A stretch of DNA of 36,783 bases from Marinobacterium profundum (GTDB taxonomy: Bacteria; Pseudomonadota; Gammaproteobacteria; Pseudomonadales; Balneatricaceae): positions 1-36,783 of the forward strand of contig NZ_BCNS01000123.1 in assembly GCF_001528745.1 (NCBI RefSeq), given 5' to 3'. The notes below the pieces were generated by a model that was given only the letters and a program-made list of their open reading frames with translations, did no database searches and was not told where the DNA came from. This document shows, in pieces, positions 1-8,136 of the stretch. Numbering within the stretch: the first letter of the stretch is position 1; each line of letters starts with the position of its first letter. The position numbers and the translations under genes are program-made.

Positions 1-1
1 C

Positions 2-256
2 AAGGGTGCCAAACCCTACTTTCAGGCCTACGAGCGGGGCGTAAAGCTGATTGGTGCCACGGCCCATTATGTCACCGGCGATCTGGATGAAGGTCCGATC
101 ATCGAGCAGATGGTGGAGCGGGTTGATCATGCTCAGGATCCGCAGCACCTGACCCAGGTGGGGCGCGATACCGAAGCCCAGACCCTGGCCCGTGCCGTGA
201 AGTATCACGTGCGTCACCGCGTATTCCAGAACGGCCTGCGCACCGTCGTTTTTTAA
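2..256 (+). CDS. purU: Formyltetrahydrofolate deformylase, 3' end only
   Basis: This open frame enters from the left edge and stops at TAA 254-256, giving about 84 C-terminal residues. The visible part reads [20 protein letters not shown], then [14 protein letters not shown] and VERVDH, which is the end of the formyltransferase fold shared by PurU and PurN. The sequence between AHYV and the VERVDH segment favours PurU. PurU hydrolyses 10-formyl-tetrahydrofolate to formate and tetrahydrofolate in the cytoplasm. The ACT domain and catalytic residues lie outside the window. It is 18 bp upstream of folD on the same strand, so the two probably share an mRNA. In pseudomonads and relatives this pair often sits beside glycine betaine/sarcosine demethylation genes, where it disposes of folate-bound one-carbon units. 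Confidence 0.85.
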   Translation, partial: KGAKPYFQAYERGVKLIGATAHYVTGDLDEGPIIEQMVERVDHAQDPQHLTQVGRDTEAQTLARAVKYHVRHRVFQNGLRTVVF

Positions 257-274
257 ATCAAAGGACTCGCACCG

Positions 275-1180
275 ATGACTGATCAGGCAACCAATATTTA
301 CCCAGAGGTCATTCCTGCCGAACGCATCGACGGCAAGGCCTTTGCCGCGGCACTGCGCGCCGAGGTGGCAGTGGGTGCCGCCGGCTTTAAGGCCCAGGCG
401 GGACGCCAGCCGGGCCTGGCCGTGGTGCTGGTGGGGGATGACCCGGCCAGCCAGGTCTATGTGAAAACCAAGATGCGCCAGGCCGCCGAAGCGGGCATCG
501 CCTCTTTTCCGCACCTGCTGCCGGGCAGCACTTCCCAGGCTCATCTGCTGCAACTGATCGACGCACTCAACAGCGATGATCAGGTGGACGGCATCCTGGT
601 GCAGCTGCCGCTGCCGGCGCAGATAGAGGAAGCCGCGGTGATCGAGGCCATAGATCCGGCCAAGGATGTGGACGGTTTTCATCCCATCAATGTCGGGCGT
701 CTCAGTACCGGCCAGCCGGCGCTGGTGCCCTGCACACCGCTGGGCTGCCTGCTGTTGCTGCAGGACCGCCTGGGCGACCTGTCGGGGTTAAAGGCCGTGG
801 TGGTGGGACGCTCCAATATAGTTGGCAAGCCGATGGGGCAACTGCTGCTGAACGCTCATTGCACTGTGACCACTGTGCACTCCCGCAGCCGGGACCTGGC
901 CGCAGAGTGTCGCAGTGCCGACATCCTGGTGGTGGCGGTGGGTCGCCCGGAGATGGTGGATGCCAGCTACATCAAGCCCGGCGCAATCGTGCTGGATGTG
1001 GGCATCAACCGCATCGAGATGGCCGAGGGCAAGTCCCGCCTCACGGGGGATGTCGATTTTGAATCGGCGTTGACCACAGCCGGTGCCGTCACGCCGGTAC
1101 CGGGGGGCATAGGTCCCATGACGGTGGCCTGCCTGTTGCGCAACACGCTGAGTGCCGCACAGGCGCGGGCCGCTCAATAA
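275..1180 (+). CDS. folD: Bifunctional methylenetetrahydrofolate dehydrogenase/cyclohydrolase
   Basis: A 301-residue FolD interconverts 5,10-methylene-, 5,10-methenyl- and 10-formyl-tetrahydrofolate using NADP. The family motifs occur in order: [14 protein letters not shown] around residues 53-66 with the catalytic YxxxK pair Y62/K66, [25 protein letters not shown], the nucleotide-binding [31 protein letters not shown] and the C-terminal [10 protein letters not shown]. The protein is about 13 residues longer at the N-terminus than E. coli FolD (288 aa). ATG 275 has an AAAGGA ribosome site about 9 nt upstream, which supports this start. It lies between purU and etfQO. Together they suggest handling of one-carbon units and electrons released by demethylation. 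A housekeeping role is equally compatible with the sequence. Confidence 0.95.
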   Translation: MTDQATNIYPEVIPAERIDGKAFAAALRAEVAVGAAGFKAQAGRQPGLAVVLVGDDPASQVYVKTKMRQAAEAGIASFPHLLPGSTSQAHLLQLIDALNSDDQVDGILVQLPLPAQIEEAAVIEAIDPAKDVDGFHPINVGRLSTGQPALVPCTPLGCLLLLQDRLGDLSGLKAVVVGRSNIVGKPMGQLLLNAHCTVTTVHSRSRDLAAECRSADILVVAVGRPEMVDASYIKPGAIVLDVGINRIEMAEGKSRLTGDVDFESALTTAGAVTPVPGGIGPMTVACLLRNTLSAAQARAAQ

Positions 1181-1201
1181 AGGCCAAAGGCTAAAGGCTA
1201 A
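1179..1201. repeat. Heptamer tandem repeat (AAAGGCY x3)
   Basis: Three head-to-tail 7-bp units, AAAGGCC-AAAGGCT-AAAGGCT, begin inside the folD stop codon and end 2 nt before the AGGGGAG ribosome site of etfQO. Comparable 7-bp repeats with other unit sequences occur at about 18646-18659 and 32111-32155. Confidence 0.6.
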
Positions 1202-1218
1202 CAGGGGAGATCATTAGA

Positions 1219-2901
1219 GTGAGTGATAACGAACGTACTGCCGAACGTGAGTCCATGGAGTTCGACGTTGTCATCGTCGGCGCGGGCCCCGCCGGGCTGT
1301 CGGCGGCCTGCCGGCTGATGCAGCAGGCGAAAGACGCCGAGAAGGAAATAACCGTCTGCGTGGTGGAGAAGGGCGCCGAAGTGGGTGCCCATATCCTCTC
1401 CGGTGCCGTGATCGAGCCGCGGGCGTTGAACGAGCTTTTTCCTGACTGGGCGGCACAGGGCGCGCCGCTGAAAACCGCGGTGACCGAGGATCAGATCTAC
1501 CTGCTCAAGGATGCGCAGGGGGCCCGTCGCATCCCCAATGCCCTGGCACCCAAAACCATGCACAACCAGGGCAACTACGTGGCGAGCCTGGGCAACCTGT
1601 GCCGCTGGCTGGGTGAGCAGGCCGAAGCCCTGGGCGTGGAGATCTTCCCGGGCTTTGCCGCCAGTGAGGTGCTCTATCACGAAGACGGCCCGCTCAAGGG
1701 CAGTGTGAAAGGCATCGCCACCGGTGACATGGGTGTGGGCCGTGATGGCCAGCCCAAAGACAGCTACATGGCGGGTATGGAGCTGCACGCCAAATACACC
1801 CTGTTCACCGAAGGCTGTCGCGGTCACCTGGGCAAGCAGTTGATCAAGCAGTTTGCGCTGGACAAGGACGCCGACCCGCAGCATTACGGCATCGGTATCA
1901 AGGAGTTGTGGGATATCGATCCCGCCAAGCACCAGCCAGGCCTGGTGGTGCACGGCGCGGGTTGGCCGCTTGACGGCGACACCAACGGCGGTTTCTTCCT
2001 CTACCATGGCGACAACAACCAGGTGGTGGTCGGGCTGATTATCGACCTGAACTATTCCAACCCCTGGCTGAGCCCGTTCGACGAGTTCCAGCGCATGAAG
2101 CAGCACCCGCTGTTTGCGCAGTATCTCGAGGGCGGCAAACGGGTGTCCTACGGGGCTCGCGCCATCGCCAAGGGCGGCTTCAACTCGCTGCCCAAAATGA
2201 CCATGCCCGGCGCACTGCTGCTCGGCTGCGATGCCGGTACCCTGAACTTCTCCAAGATCAAGGGCACCCACACGGCGATGAAGTCCGGCATGCTGGCGGC
2301 CGAAGCGGTGTTTGAAGCTGTTGCGGCGGATGATCCAGGTGGCCGGGATCTGGTGTCCTTTACCGAAAAATTCCAGGAGTCCTGGCTCTACGACGACCTG
2401 TTCCGCAGTCGCAACTTTGGCCCGGCGATGCACAAGTTCGGCACCTGGCTCGGCGGCGCCTTTAACGTCATCGACCAGAACCTGTTTGGCGGCAGGATAC
2501 CGGTCACACTGCACGATACCCGGGCAGACCATGCCCAGCTCAAACCCGCGGCCCAGTGTCCGCGGATCGAGTATCCGAAACCGGACGGCAAGCTGAGTTT
2601 TGACAAGCTGTCGTCGGTGTTCCTGTCAAACACCAACCACGAAGAAGACCAGCCCTGCCACTTGCAGTTAACGGATGCCGGCATTCCGCTGGCCACGAAC
2701 CTGCCTACCTGGGCGGAACCTGCACAGCGTTTTTGCCCGGCCGGTGTGTATGAAATCGTGGATGAGCCCAGCGGTCCGCGCTTTCAGATCAACGCCCAGA
2801 ACTGCGTGCACTGCAAAACCTGTGACATTAAAGACCCGTCGCAGAACATCACCTGGGTGGTTCCGGAAGGCGGTGGTGGCCCGGCCTACCCGAACATGTA
2901 A
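1219..2901 (+). CDS. etfD: Electron-transfer flavoprotein:ubiquinone oxidoreductase
   Basis: A 560-residue membrane-associated FAD/4Fe-4S enzyme that passes electrons from reduced ETF to ubiquinone, serving acyl-CoA, dimethylglycine and sarcosine dehydrogenases. The N-terminus has the Rossmann FAD motif VVIVGAGPAGLSAA. The middle shows conserved stretches such as GCDAGTLNFSKIKGTHTAMKSG. The C-terminus carries the cluster cysteines in CPAGVYE and NCVHCKTCDIKDP, then ends QNITWVVPEGGGGPAYPNM. Length is normal for the family (about 550). GTG 1219 is chosen because AGGGGAG lies 9 nt upstream; ATG 1255, directly before the FAD motif, is the alternative. The last 61 bp are repeated 91 bp downstream as a gene remnant (2932-2992). 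The symbol is also written etfQO or fixC-like. Confidence 0.95.
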   Translation: MSDNERTAERESMEFDVVIVGAGPAGLSAACRLMQQAKDAEKEITVCVVEKGAEVGAHILSGAVIEPRALNELFPDWAAQGAPLKTAVTEDQIYLLKDAQGARRIPNALAPKTMHNQGNYVASLGNLCRWLGEQAEALGVEIFPGFAASEVLYHEDGPLKGSVKGIATGDMGVGRDGQPKDSYMAGMELHAKYTLFTEGCRGHLGKQLIKQFALDKDADPQHYGIGIKELWDIDPAKHQPGLVVHGAGWPLDGDTNGGFFLYHGDNNQVVVGLIIDLNYSNPWLSPFDEFQRMKQHPLFAQYLEGGKRVSYGARAIAKGGFNSLPKMTMPGALLLGCDAGTLNFSKIKGTHTAMKSGMLAAEAVFEAVAADDPGGRDLVSFTEKFQESWLYDDLFRSRNFGPAMHKFGTWLGGAFNVIDQNLFGGRIPVTLHDTRADHAQLKPAAQCPRIEYPKPDGKLSFDKLSSVFLSNTNHEEDQPCHLQLTDAGIPLATNLPTWAEPAQRFCPAGVYEIVDEPSGPRFQINAQNCVHCKTCDIKDPSQNITWVVPEGGGGPAYPNM

Positions 2902-2931
2902 AGCCCGACATCAAGGTGCTATCCGGGTGTT

Positions 2932-2992
2932 GCAGAACATCACCTGGATGGTACCGGAAGGGGGAGGCGGGCCAGCTTATCCGAACATGTAA
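2932..2992 (+). pseudogene. Orphan second 3' end of etfQO
   Basis: This stretch encodes QNITWMVPEGGGGPAYPNM and a stop, the same C-terminus as the intact etfQO ending at 2901. It aligns to 2841-2901 without gaps, 52 of 61 bases matching. Of the nine differences, eight are at third codon positions and silent; the exception is one V-to-M change. That pattern means it diverged as part of a functional gene elsewhere and is not a fresh local duplication. No other etfQO sequence is attached to it. It lies immediately upstream of the ABC importer genes and probably marks a recombination joint where foreign DNA entered through homologous etfQO sequence. Confidence 0.8.
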
Positions 2993-3044
2993 GCCTTGAA
3001 AAACGCATGAATATCGACAATCCAACCTTAGAAAGGAAAGTGAT

Positions 3045-3998
3045 ATGAAATCAGTAAAGGCATTTAGCGCTGCAGCGGCATTTTGCTTAACCGGTGGCAT
3101 GGCGCAAGCCGCCGATGTGGTTGTGGGCGTTCCCAGCTGGCCTTCGGCTGCTGCCACTGCCCATATTCTGAAGGTGGTAATGGAGGATAACCTGGGATTG
3201 GATGTGGCTATGCAAAACGGCTCCAACGCCGTTATCTGGGAAGCGATGGATCGGGGATCCATGCACGTACATCCGGAAGTCTGGCTGCCCAATCAGAGCA
3301 ACTTGCATGACAAGTATGTCAAGACCAACGGTACCGTGCTTCAAAACCCTAACGGTGTCGAGGCCTCACAGGGGATCTGCGTTACCAAGGCGACAGCGGA
3401 AAAATATAACATCACGTCTATTTATGACCTGACAGACCCGGACAAGTCGGTACTTTTCGACAACGATGGTGATGGTATTGGCGATATGTGGATCGGTGAG
3501 CCAGGCGCAGCCTCAACGACCATAGAAAAGATCAGAGCCAAAAGCTATGGCTATGACGAAACCATGACCCAGGTCGTCATGGATATGCCGCTCAACTGGG
3601 CTGCGCTGGATGCTGCCGTGATTGCGGACAAGCCCTATGCGTTCTTCTGCTACACGCCACACCATGTGTTTAATATACATGACCTGGTAATGCTCGAAGA
3701 GCCGGCACATAACGCTGACACCTGGAAGGTACTGCAACCCACCGATGATGCTGACTGGCTGGCTAAATCCAATGCTGATAGTGCCTGGGACACGGCCTAC
3801 CTGTACGTGCACTACGCCAAGTCCCTGGAAGCGGACCAGCCAGAAGCTGCGATGTTGCTGAAACACTTCAGCCTAAACGCTGATCAGGTTGGCGAGTTGA
3901 GCTACCACGTAGTGGTCGAGAAAAAAGACCCTGCTGTCGTTGCCAAAGAATGGGTGACAGAGAACAGCAGCCTGGTTGAATCCTGGCTGGGTCAATAG
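3045..3998 (+). CDS. Periplasmic binding protein of a TMAO/betaine-type ABC importer
   Basis: A 317-residue OpuAC/ProX-family solute-binding protein. It starts with a signal peptide (MKSVKAFSAAAAFCLTGGMAQA, probably cleaved before ADVVVG). The mature part begins VGVPSWPSAAATAHILKVVM and continues with NGSNAVIWEAMDRGSMHVHPEVWLP, DNDGDGIGDMWIGEPG and YAFFCYTPHHVFNIHDL. The frequent W, Y and F residues are in keeping with an aromatic cage for quaternary ammonium or N-oxide ligands. The sequence resembles TmoX-type TMAO-binding proteins more than classical E. coli ProX, but the ligand cannot be read from sequence. ATG 3045 follows AGAAAGGAAAG with good spacing. It is the first gene of an importer set with the ATPase and permease downstream, and it directly follows the etfQO tail remnant. 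Confidence 0.88.
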   Translation: MKSVKAFSAAAAFCLTGGMAQAADVVVGVPSWPSAAATAHILKVVMEDNLGLDVAMQNGSNAVIWEAMDRGSMHVHPEVWLPNQSNLHDKYVKTNGTVLQNPNGVEASQGICVTKATAEKYNITSIYDLTDPDKSVLFDNDGDGIGDMWIGEPGAASTTIEKIRAKSYGYDETMTQVVMDMPLNWAALDAAVIADKPYAFFCYTPHHVFNIHDLVMLEEPAHNADTWKVLQPTDDADWLAKSNADSAWDTAYLYVHYAKSLEADQPEAAMLLKHFSLNADQVGELSYHVVVEKKDPAVVAKEWVTENSSLVESWLGQ

Positions 3999-4142
3999 TC
4001 CGGTCCCGTTTGTCCACTGCCTGATAGACATCTGATCATGCAGCGCATGATGGCTTCAGAATTCGATTCTGACGCCATCCGCTGCACCTCAGCCCGATCA
4101 GGTGCCGTAGTGATACCAATACTAGTAGCGAGGGTAGCCAAC

Positions 4143-5189
4143 GTGAGTGCGGATGTCATTCAGCTAGAAAACGTGTGGAAAATCTTTGGCAAGAATTCCG
4201 ATCAGGCAATGAAGGCGGTCGTTGAGGAGGGGCTGGACAAAGCGGCCGTTCTGGAGCGCTTTAGTTGTGTGGTGGGGATCGCCAATGTCTCCTTTACGGT
4301 GCCTCGCGGCGAAATTTTTTGCATCATGGGTTTGTCCGGTAGCGGGAAATCTACGCTGATTCGGCACCTTAACCGCCTCATCGAACCCACCGCCGGCAAG
4401 ATCAAGGTGCTTGGCCGGGATATGTCTGCCCTGTCCCACAATGATCTGCGGGATGTGCGTGCCAAACATATCGGCATGGTGTTCCAGCATATGGCGCTGC
4501 TGCCGCACCGCACCGTGCTGGATAACGTCGCCTTTCCGCTGGAGGTGCAGGGCGTCCCCAAAGCCAAGCGCTGGGAGACCTCCCAGCATGCCCTGTCGCT
4601 GGTGAACCTCGATGGTTTTGAAGACCGTCTGCCCAAGGAGCTCTCGGGTGGCATGCAGCAGCGTGTTGGCCTGGCCCGGGCGTTGGCCAGTGATCCCGAA
4701 GTGCTGCTGATGGACGAGCCCTTCAGTGCACTGGATCCACTGATTCGGCGCGAGCTGCAGAATCAGTTTGTAACGCTGACCAAGACACTGCAGAAAACCA
4801 CCATCTTTATTACACATGATCTTGATGAAGCGATCCGCATCGGCGATCGCATCGCGATCATGAAGGACGGGCACCTTATTCAGGTCGGTACACCCGAGCA
4901 GATCGTGATGCACCCAGCAGACGATTATGTGGCTGATTTTGTCAAAGATATCTCGAACCTGAAACTGGTCTGTGCTCACTCCATCATGCGGGATATCAAC
5001 AGTGAAACGGTGCCTGCGGGCGTGAATCTGGCCGATGCTCCGCGCGTCGATGAGAACACCAATCTCGATCACCTGATTGATATCGCCGTCACTTCAGAGC
5101 TGCCGATCATCATCACCGATGCAGCGGGAGCGGATATCGGTATCGTCAGCAAAAACATTCTGCTGCAGGGCATCAAGGGGGAACAATAA
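4143..5189 (+). CDS. ATP-binding protein of the TMAO/betaine-type ABC importer
   Basis: A 348-residue ProV/TmoV-type ABC ATPase. Walker A GLSGSGKST is at residues 63-71, the signature LSGGMQQRVGLARAL is mid-protein, Walker B LLMDEPFSALDP follows, and the switch His is in FITHDLDEA. Beyond the ATPase, about 85 residues hold a single CBS-like segment (LIDIAVTSELPIIITDAAG, then IGIVSKNILLQG), shorter than the tandem CBS of E. coli ProV. The frame is open from 4038. GTG 4143 is preferred because the protein then begins MSADVIQLENVWKIFGK as in homologues and AGCGAGGG precedes it; the upstream 35 codons look non-coding. It stops one base before the permease start, so translation is probably coupled. 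Confidence 0.9.
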   Translation: MSADVIQLENVWKIFGKNSDQAMKAVVEEGLDKAAVLERFSCVVGIANVSFTVPRGEIFCIMGLSGSGKSTLIRHLNRLIEPTAGKIKVLGRDMSALSHNDLRDVRAKHIGMVFQHMALLPHRTVLDNVAFPLEVQGVPKAKRWETSQHALSLVNLDGFEDRLPKELSGGMQQRVGLARALASDPEVLLMDEPFSALDPLIRRELQNQFVTLTKTLQKTTIFITHDLDEAIRIGDRIAIMKDGHLIQVGTPEQIVMHPADDYVADFVKDISNLKLVCAHSIMRDINSETVPAGVNLADAPRVDENTNLDHLIDIAVTSELPIIITDAAGADIGIVSKNILLQGIKGEQ

Positions 5190-5190
5190 C

Positions 5191-6708
5191 ATGAACGCGA
5201 ACAGTCGAACCTCGGCGCTGATAGAGCAGCGCCAGTCCGTCCATCGCTTTGCCGAGCGTCAGGGGGATTATTACAGCAGGCAGTTCGAGAAGATCCAGTC
5301 CAGCAATCGTATCACTTTCTCCTTTAACCCCCATGCTGCGCTGCTGGGGCCGCTTTGGGCCTCGGCACGTAACGTCTGGGGTTTCTTTTGGATGAGTATC
5401 ATCGCCACCCTGTTTGCGCTGGTCCTGTTGGGTCGGGGATTGTGGGGTGAACTGGGCGCGGACGATCTGGCGCGGGCGGAACGCCTGAGCAGCAAATCCC
5501 AGGAGATGGCCATCAAGGCCCAGACTGCCCTGGAATCCGGGGCATCGAATGTCGAGGTTTTGCAGCGCAATGCCGATAACCTGCAGCGGGCTGCAGATAA
5601 CGCCATGCTTGCCGCTGAGGCGGCGGTTGGCGGCGCGAGCCAGCTGATATTCTGGGGCGCGCTGGCCTTAATTGCCACCATGGTGATCCAGGGATTCATG
5701 GCCAATATTGTTTACGAAATGAAGTACTGCCGCTGGCGTGGGGGGCGCAGTGAAACAAGTGGTTTCAGCCAGATGAACCTGCTCCTGGGTGTCGTGATGC
5801 TGGCCGTGATGGTTCCGCTGACGTTGTACCGCTTTACGGTGGCCACGCCAGTGGCGTGGCTGATCGAGTTTCCCACCGACACATCAATTTTCACCGCAGC
5901 CGCCACTTGGCTGGATGCAGGCTTTGACAGCATCGCCTTAAAGGGAGCCGGCTTTTTTAACGGTATTACCAGCGGCATACGCATGCTGCTTGATGGTTTG
6001 GAAGTGGTACTTGTCGATACGCCCTGGCCGGTGACGGCGATGGTGATACTGGTGATGGCCTGGCGTCTGGCCGGGCCCAGAGTTGCCCTCTTCACACTGG
6101 CGGCACTGGCTTACCTCGCGTTTCTGGGGTTTTGGGAGAAAAGCATGGCAACGGTTGCGTTGCTGGGGGCTGCGGCCACCCTCTGTGTGCTGATCGGCGT
6201 ACCGCTGGGGATTCTGTGTGCGAAGAGTCCCTCTACCTACGCGGTCGCGCGCCCCGTGCTGGATTTTATGCAAACCATGCCGGCGTTTGTCTATCTGATT
6301 CCCATCATCGCGTTTTTTGGTACCGGCAAGCCGCCGGGCATCCTGGCGACGCTCATTTTCGGCATGCCGCCGGTCGTGCGACTGACGGCACTGGGCATCA
6401 AGCAAGTTCCGTCCACTATAGTGGAAGCGGCCTTGGCTTTTGGCTGTACCCGGCGCAAGTTGCTGCTGGATGTGGAAATTCCCCTGGCTTTGCCCAGCAT
6501 CATGACCGGCGTCAACCAGACGATCCTGATGTGCCTGTCGATGGTGGTTATCGCCTCGCTGATCGGCGCTGAGGGCCTTGGTACTGACGTGCTGCAGGCC
6601 CTGCAATACGCGGCGAAAGGACAGGGACTGCTGGCCGGTATCGCCATCCTGCTCTGCGCCATGATTATCGATCGGATCGTGCAGGGACGCTTTAAACGGG
6701 AAGATTAG
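5191..6708 (+). CDS. Permease of the TMAO/betaine-type ABC importer, with long N-terminal extension
   Basis: A 505-residue inner-membrane permease. The C-terminal half is a standard BPD_transp_1 module with the ATPase-contact (EAA) loop EAALAFGCTRRKLLLDVEIP. The N-terminal half is unusual. A basic cytoplasmic start is followed by NPHAALLGPLWASARNVWGFFW and a first membrane segment, which resembles DUF2628-type segments. An Ala/Gln/Asp-rich stretch of about 60 residues (roughly 90-150, DDLARAERLSSKSQEMAIKA onward) then looks like a soluble helical hairpin or coiled coil, and further membrane segments follow. TmoW-like permeases are also long. ATG 5191 follows AAGGGGGA with correct spacing. A strong hairpin closes the transcript after the stop. 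Confidence 0.88.
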   Translation: MNANSRTSALIEQRQSVHRFAERQGDYYSRQFEKIQSSNRITFSFNPHAALLGPLWASARNVWGFFWMSIIATLFALVLLGRGLWGELGADDLARAERLSSKSQEMAIKAQTALESGASNVEVLQRNADNLQRAADNAMLAAEAAVGGASQLIFWGALALIATMVIQGFMANIVYEMKYCRWRGGRSETSGFSQMNLLLGVVMLAVMVPLTLYRFTVATPVAWLIEFPTDTSIFTAAATWLDAGFDSIALKGAGFFNGITSGIRMLLDGLEVVLVDTPWPVTAMVILVMAWRLAGPRVALFTLAALAYLAFLGFWEKSMATVALLGAAATLCVLIGVPLGILCAKSPSTYAVARPVLDFMQTMPAFVYLIPIIAFFGTGKPPGILATLIFGMPPVVRLTALGIKQVPSTIVEAALAFGCTRRKLLLDVEIPLALPSIMTGVNQTILMCLSMVVIASLIGAEGLGTDVLQALQYAAKGQGLLAGIAILLCAMIIDRIVQGRFKRED

Positions 6709-6727
6709 TAAATTTATATAGCCGTAT

Positions 6728-6769
6728 ACCTGATTCCGTGACTTTATCAACCACGTCACGGAATCAGGT
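6728..6769 (+). terminator. 15-bp perfect stem-loop after the importer operon
   Basis: ACCTGATTCCGTGAC at 6728-6742 pairs perfectly with GTCACGGAATCAGGT at 6755-6769 around a 12-nt loop. It begins 20 nt after the permease stop. Only a weak T-rich stretch follows, so termination may be partial. It separates the importer from the Rieske gene. Confidence 0.75.
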
Positions 6770-6788
6770 TAGTGATTTGTGCTTAATT

Positions 6789-6806
6789 GAATTCCAATCG
6801 GAATTC
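6789..6806. promoter_or_regulatory. Inverted repeat GAATTCC-N4-GGAATTC upstream of the Rieske gene
   Basis: A perfect 7-bp inverted repeat with a 4-nt spacer ends 20 bp before the Rieske start codon and 9 bp before its GGAGA ribosome site. Its position fits a regulator-binding site or an mRNA leader hairpin. No protein can be assigned to it. Confidence 0.4.
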
Positions 6807-6826
6807 CCCTCAGCAATGGAGACGGT

Positions 6827-8038
6827 ATGAAATTCTCAGCATCTATTTTGGAAAGTCTCAAGGCGCGCAAACCAGAATACAGCTTATCCCAAAGGTTCTA
6901 TACAGACCCTGAGCTCTTCGACCTGGAAATGGAGCTTATTTTTGCTCAAAGCTGGTTGGCGATTGGGCACGTATGTGAAGTTCCAAAGGCTGGGGACTAC
7001 GTTACAGTCAATGTTGGTAAAGACTCACTGTTGATAGTGCGTAATCAGGAAGGAGGCATCGGTGCTTTCTTCAATACGTGCCGTCATCGCGGTTCGGTGC
7101 TTTGTACCAAGGCCAGTGGCAGCGCTCCAAAAATTGTATGCCCCTATCACCAGTGGACCTATGAGCTTGATGGTCAGCTGATATTTGCCCGTGAAATGGC
7201 CAGTGACTTTGACAAGGCTGATTTCCCCCTGAATAAAGTCAATGTTGAAGTCGCCGGCGGTACCATTTACGTTTGTCTCAGTGACAACCCACCGGACTTC
7301 AGTGAGTACGCGAGATCAATTGAGCCCTATATCGCGCCCCACGGCATGGACGACTTAAAAGTCGCTGCCGAGATATCCATTGTTGAGCAGGGTAACTGGA
7401 AGCTGGTCTGGGAAAATAACCGTGAGTGCTATCACTGCCAGGCTGGGCATCCCTCACTTTTACGCAGTTTGCCCGAGAGTGATGATCCGAATGACCCGGT
7501 TACAACACCTGAAGCCAAGGCCCACATGGAGCAGGCTTTTTCTGCGTGGGAGCAGAAAGACCTACCCTATCGGGCAGTGAACAAGAACGGTTGGCGCATT
7601 GCCCGAATGCCTCTTGTGAAAGGTGCAGTTTCCATGACCATGGATGGCCAACCCGCGGTGAAGAACCATCGATTGGGCACTCTGCCAGATATTGATGTAG
7701 GTACCTTGCGCAATCTGCATTTGCCAAATGTCTGGCTCCACTATCAGGCCGACCATTGTATTTCCTTCCGTGTGCTTCCGATAAGCCCTCAGGAAACGCA
7801 GCTGACCTGCAAGTGGATGGTGCCAAAAGACGCGGTAGAAGGCGTTGACTATGATGTAGATAATTTGACCAAAGTTTGGCGTGATACCAATGATGAAGAC
7901 AGAAGCTTTGTAGAGCGTAACCAATTGGGTATCAATTCACGCGCCTATAAGCCTGGGCCTTATTCACCAACTGCAGAGTTTGGGGTTAAAGCTTTCATTG
8001 ATTGGTACACTGACCGCATGATTGAAAAACTTAGCTAA
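6827..8038 (+). CDS. GbcA-like Rieske non-heme iron oxygenase, alpha subunit
   Basis: A 403-residue ring-hydroxylating-type oxygenase of the subfamily that includes glycine betaine monooxygenase GbcA and carnitine oxygenase CntA. The Rieske 2Fe-2S ligands are C85/H87 (NTCRHRGS) and C105/H108 (CPYHQW). The mononuclear iron site carries H203 and H208 in NNRECYHCQAGHP, with an acidic ligand expected in the later NDEDRSFVERNQ segment. Such enzymes N-demethylate or cleave quaternary ammonium substrates using O2 and reductant from a partner. The partner gene follows 98 bp downstream, after a hairpin. Base composition is visibly more AT-rich than folD/etfQO, suggesting acquisition. No dimethylglycine or sarcosine oxidase genes are in the window, so glycine betaine as substrate is possible but unproven. 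Confidence 0.88.
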   Translation: MKFSASILESLKARKPEYSLSQRFYTDPELFDLEMELIFAQSWLAIGHVCEVPKAGDYVTVNVGKDSLLIVRNQEGGIGAFFNTCRHRGSVLCTKASGSAPKIVCPYHQWTYELDGQLIFAREMASDFDKADFPLNKVNVEVAGGTIYVCLSDNPPDFSEYARSIEPYIAPHGMDDLKVAAEISIVEQGNWKLVWENNRECYHCQAGHPSLLRSLPESDDPNDPVTTPEAKAHMEQAFSAWEQKDLPYRAVNKNGWRIARMPLVKGAVSMTMDGQPAVKNHRLGTLPDIDVGTLRNLHLPNVWLHYQADHCISFRVLPISPQETQLTCKWMVPKDAVEGVDYDVDNLTKVWRDTNDEDRSFVERNQLGINSRAYKPGPYSPTAEFGVKAFIDWYTDRMIEKLS

Positions 8039-8050
8039 GTACTGAGAAAT

Positions 8051-8079
8051 TCTGCTGCAAAATACTTTTTTGCAGCAGA
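8051..8079 (+). terminator. 12-bp stem-loop between oxygenase and reductase genes
   Basis: TCTGCTGCAAAA (8051-8062) pairs perfectly with TTTTGCAGCAGA (8068-8079) around a 5-nt loop. The stem's own T-run and the following ATTTCC give it terminator character. It lies between two genes expected to be co-expressed, so it may set their ratio by partial termination or protect the upstream mRNA end. Confidence 0.65.
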
Positions 8080-8136
8080 TTTCCCCCTGAGTTTAATAAT
8101 TCTATTTTGGGGTTCTTCTTATAGAGGTTTAATGTA

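Noticed and set aside
1198-2532. A 444-codon open frame on the minus strand inside etfQO
   Set aside because: It is antisense to a strongly conserved gene in high-GC DNA, with low-complexity H/V/A-rich translation and no family resemblance.
4038-4142. N-terminal 35-residue extension of the ABC ATPase
   Set aside because: The upstream codons have no family match and a well-placed ribosome site precedes GTG 4143.
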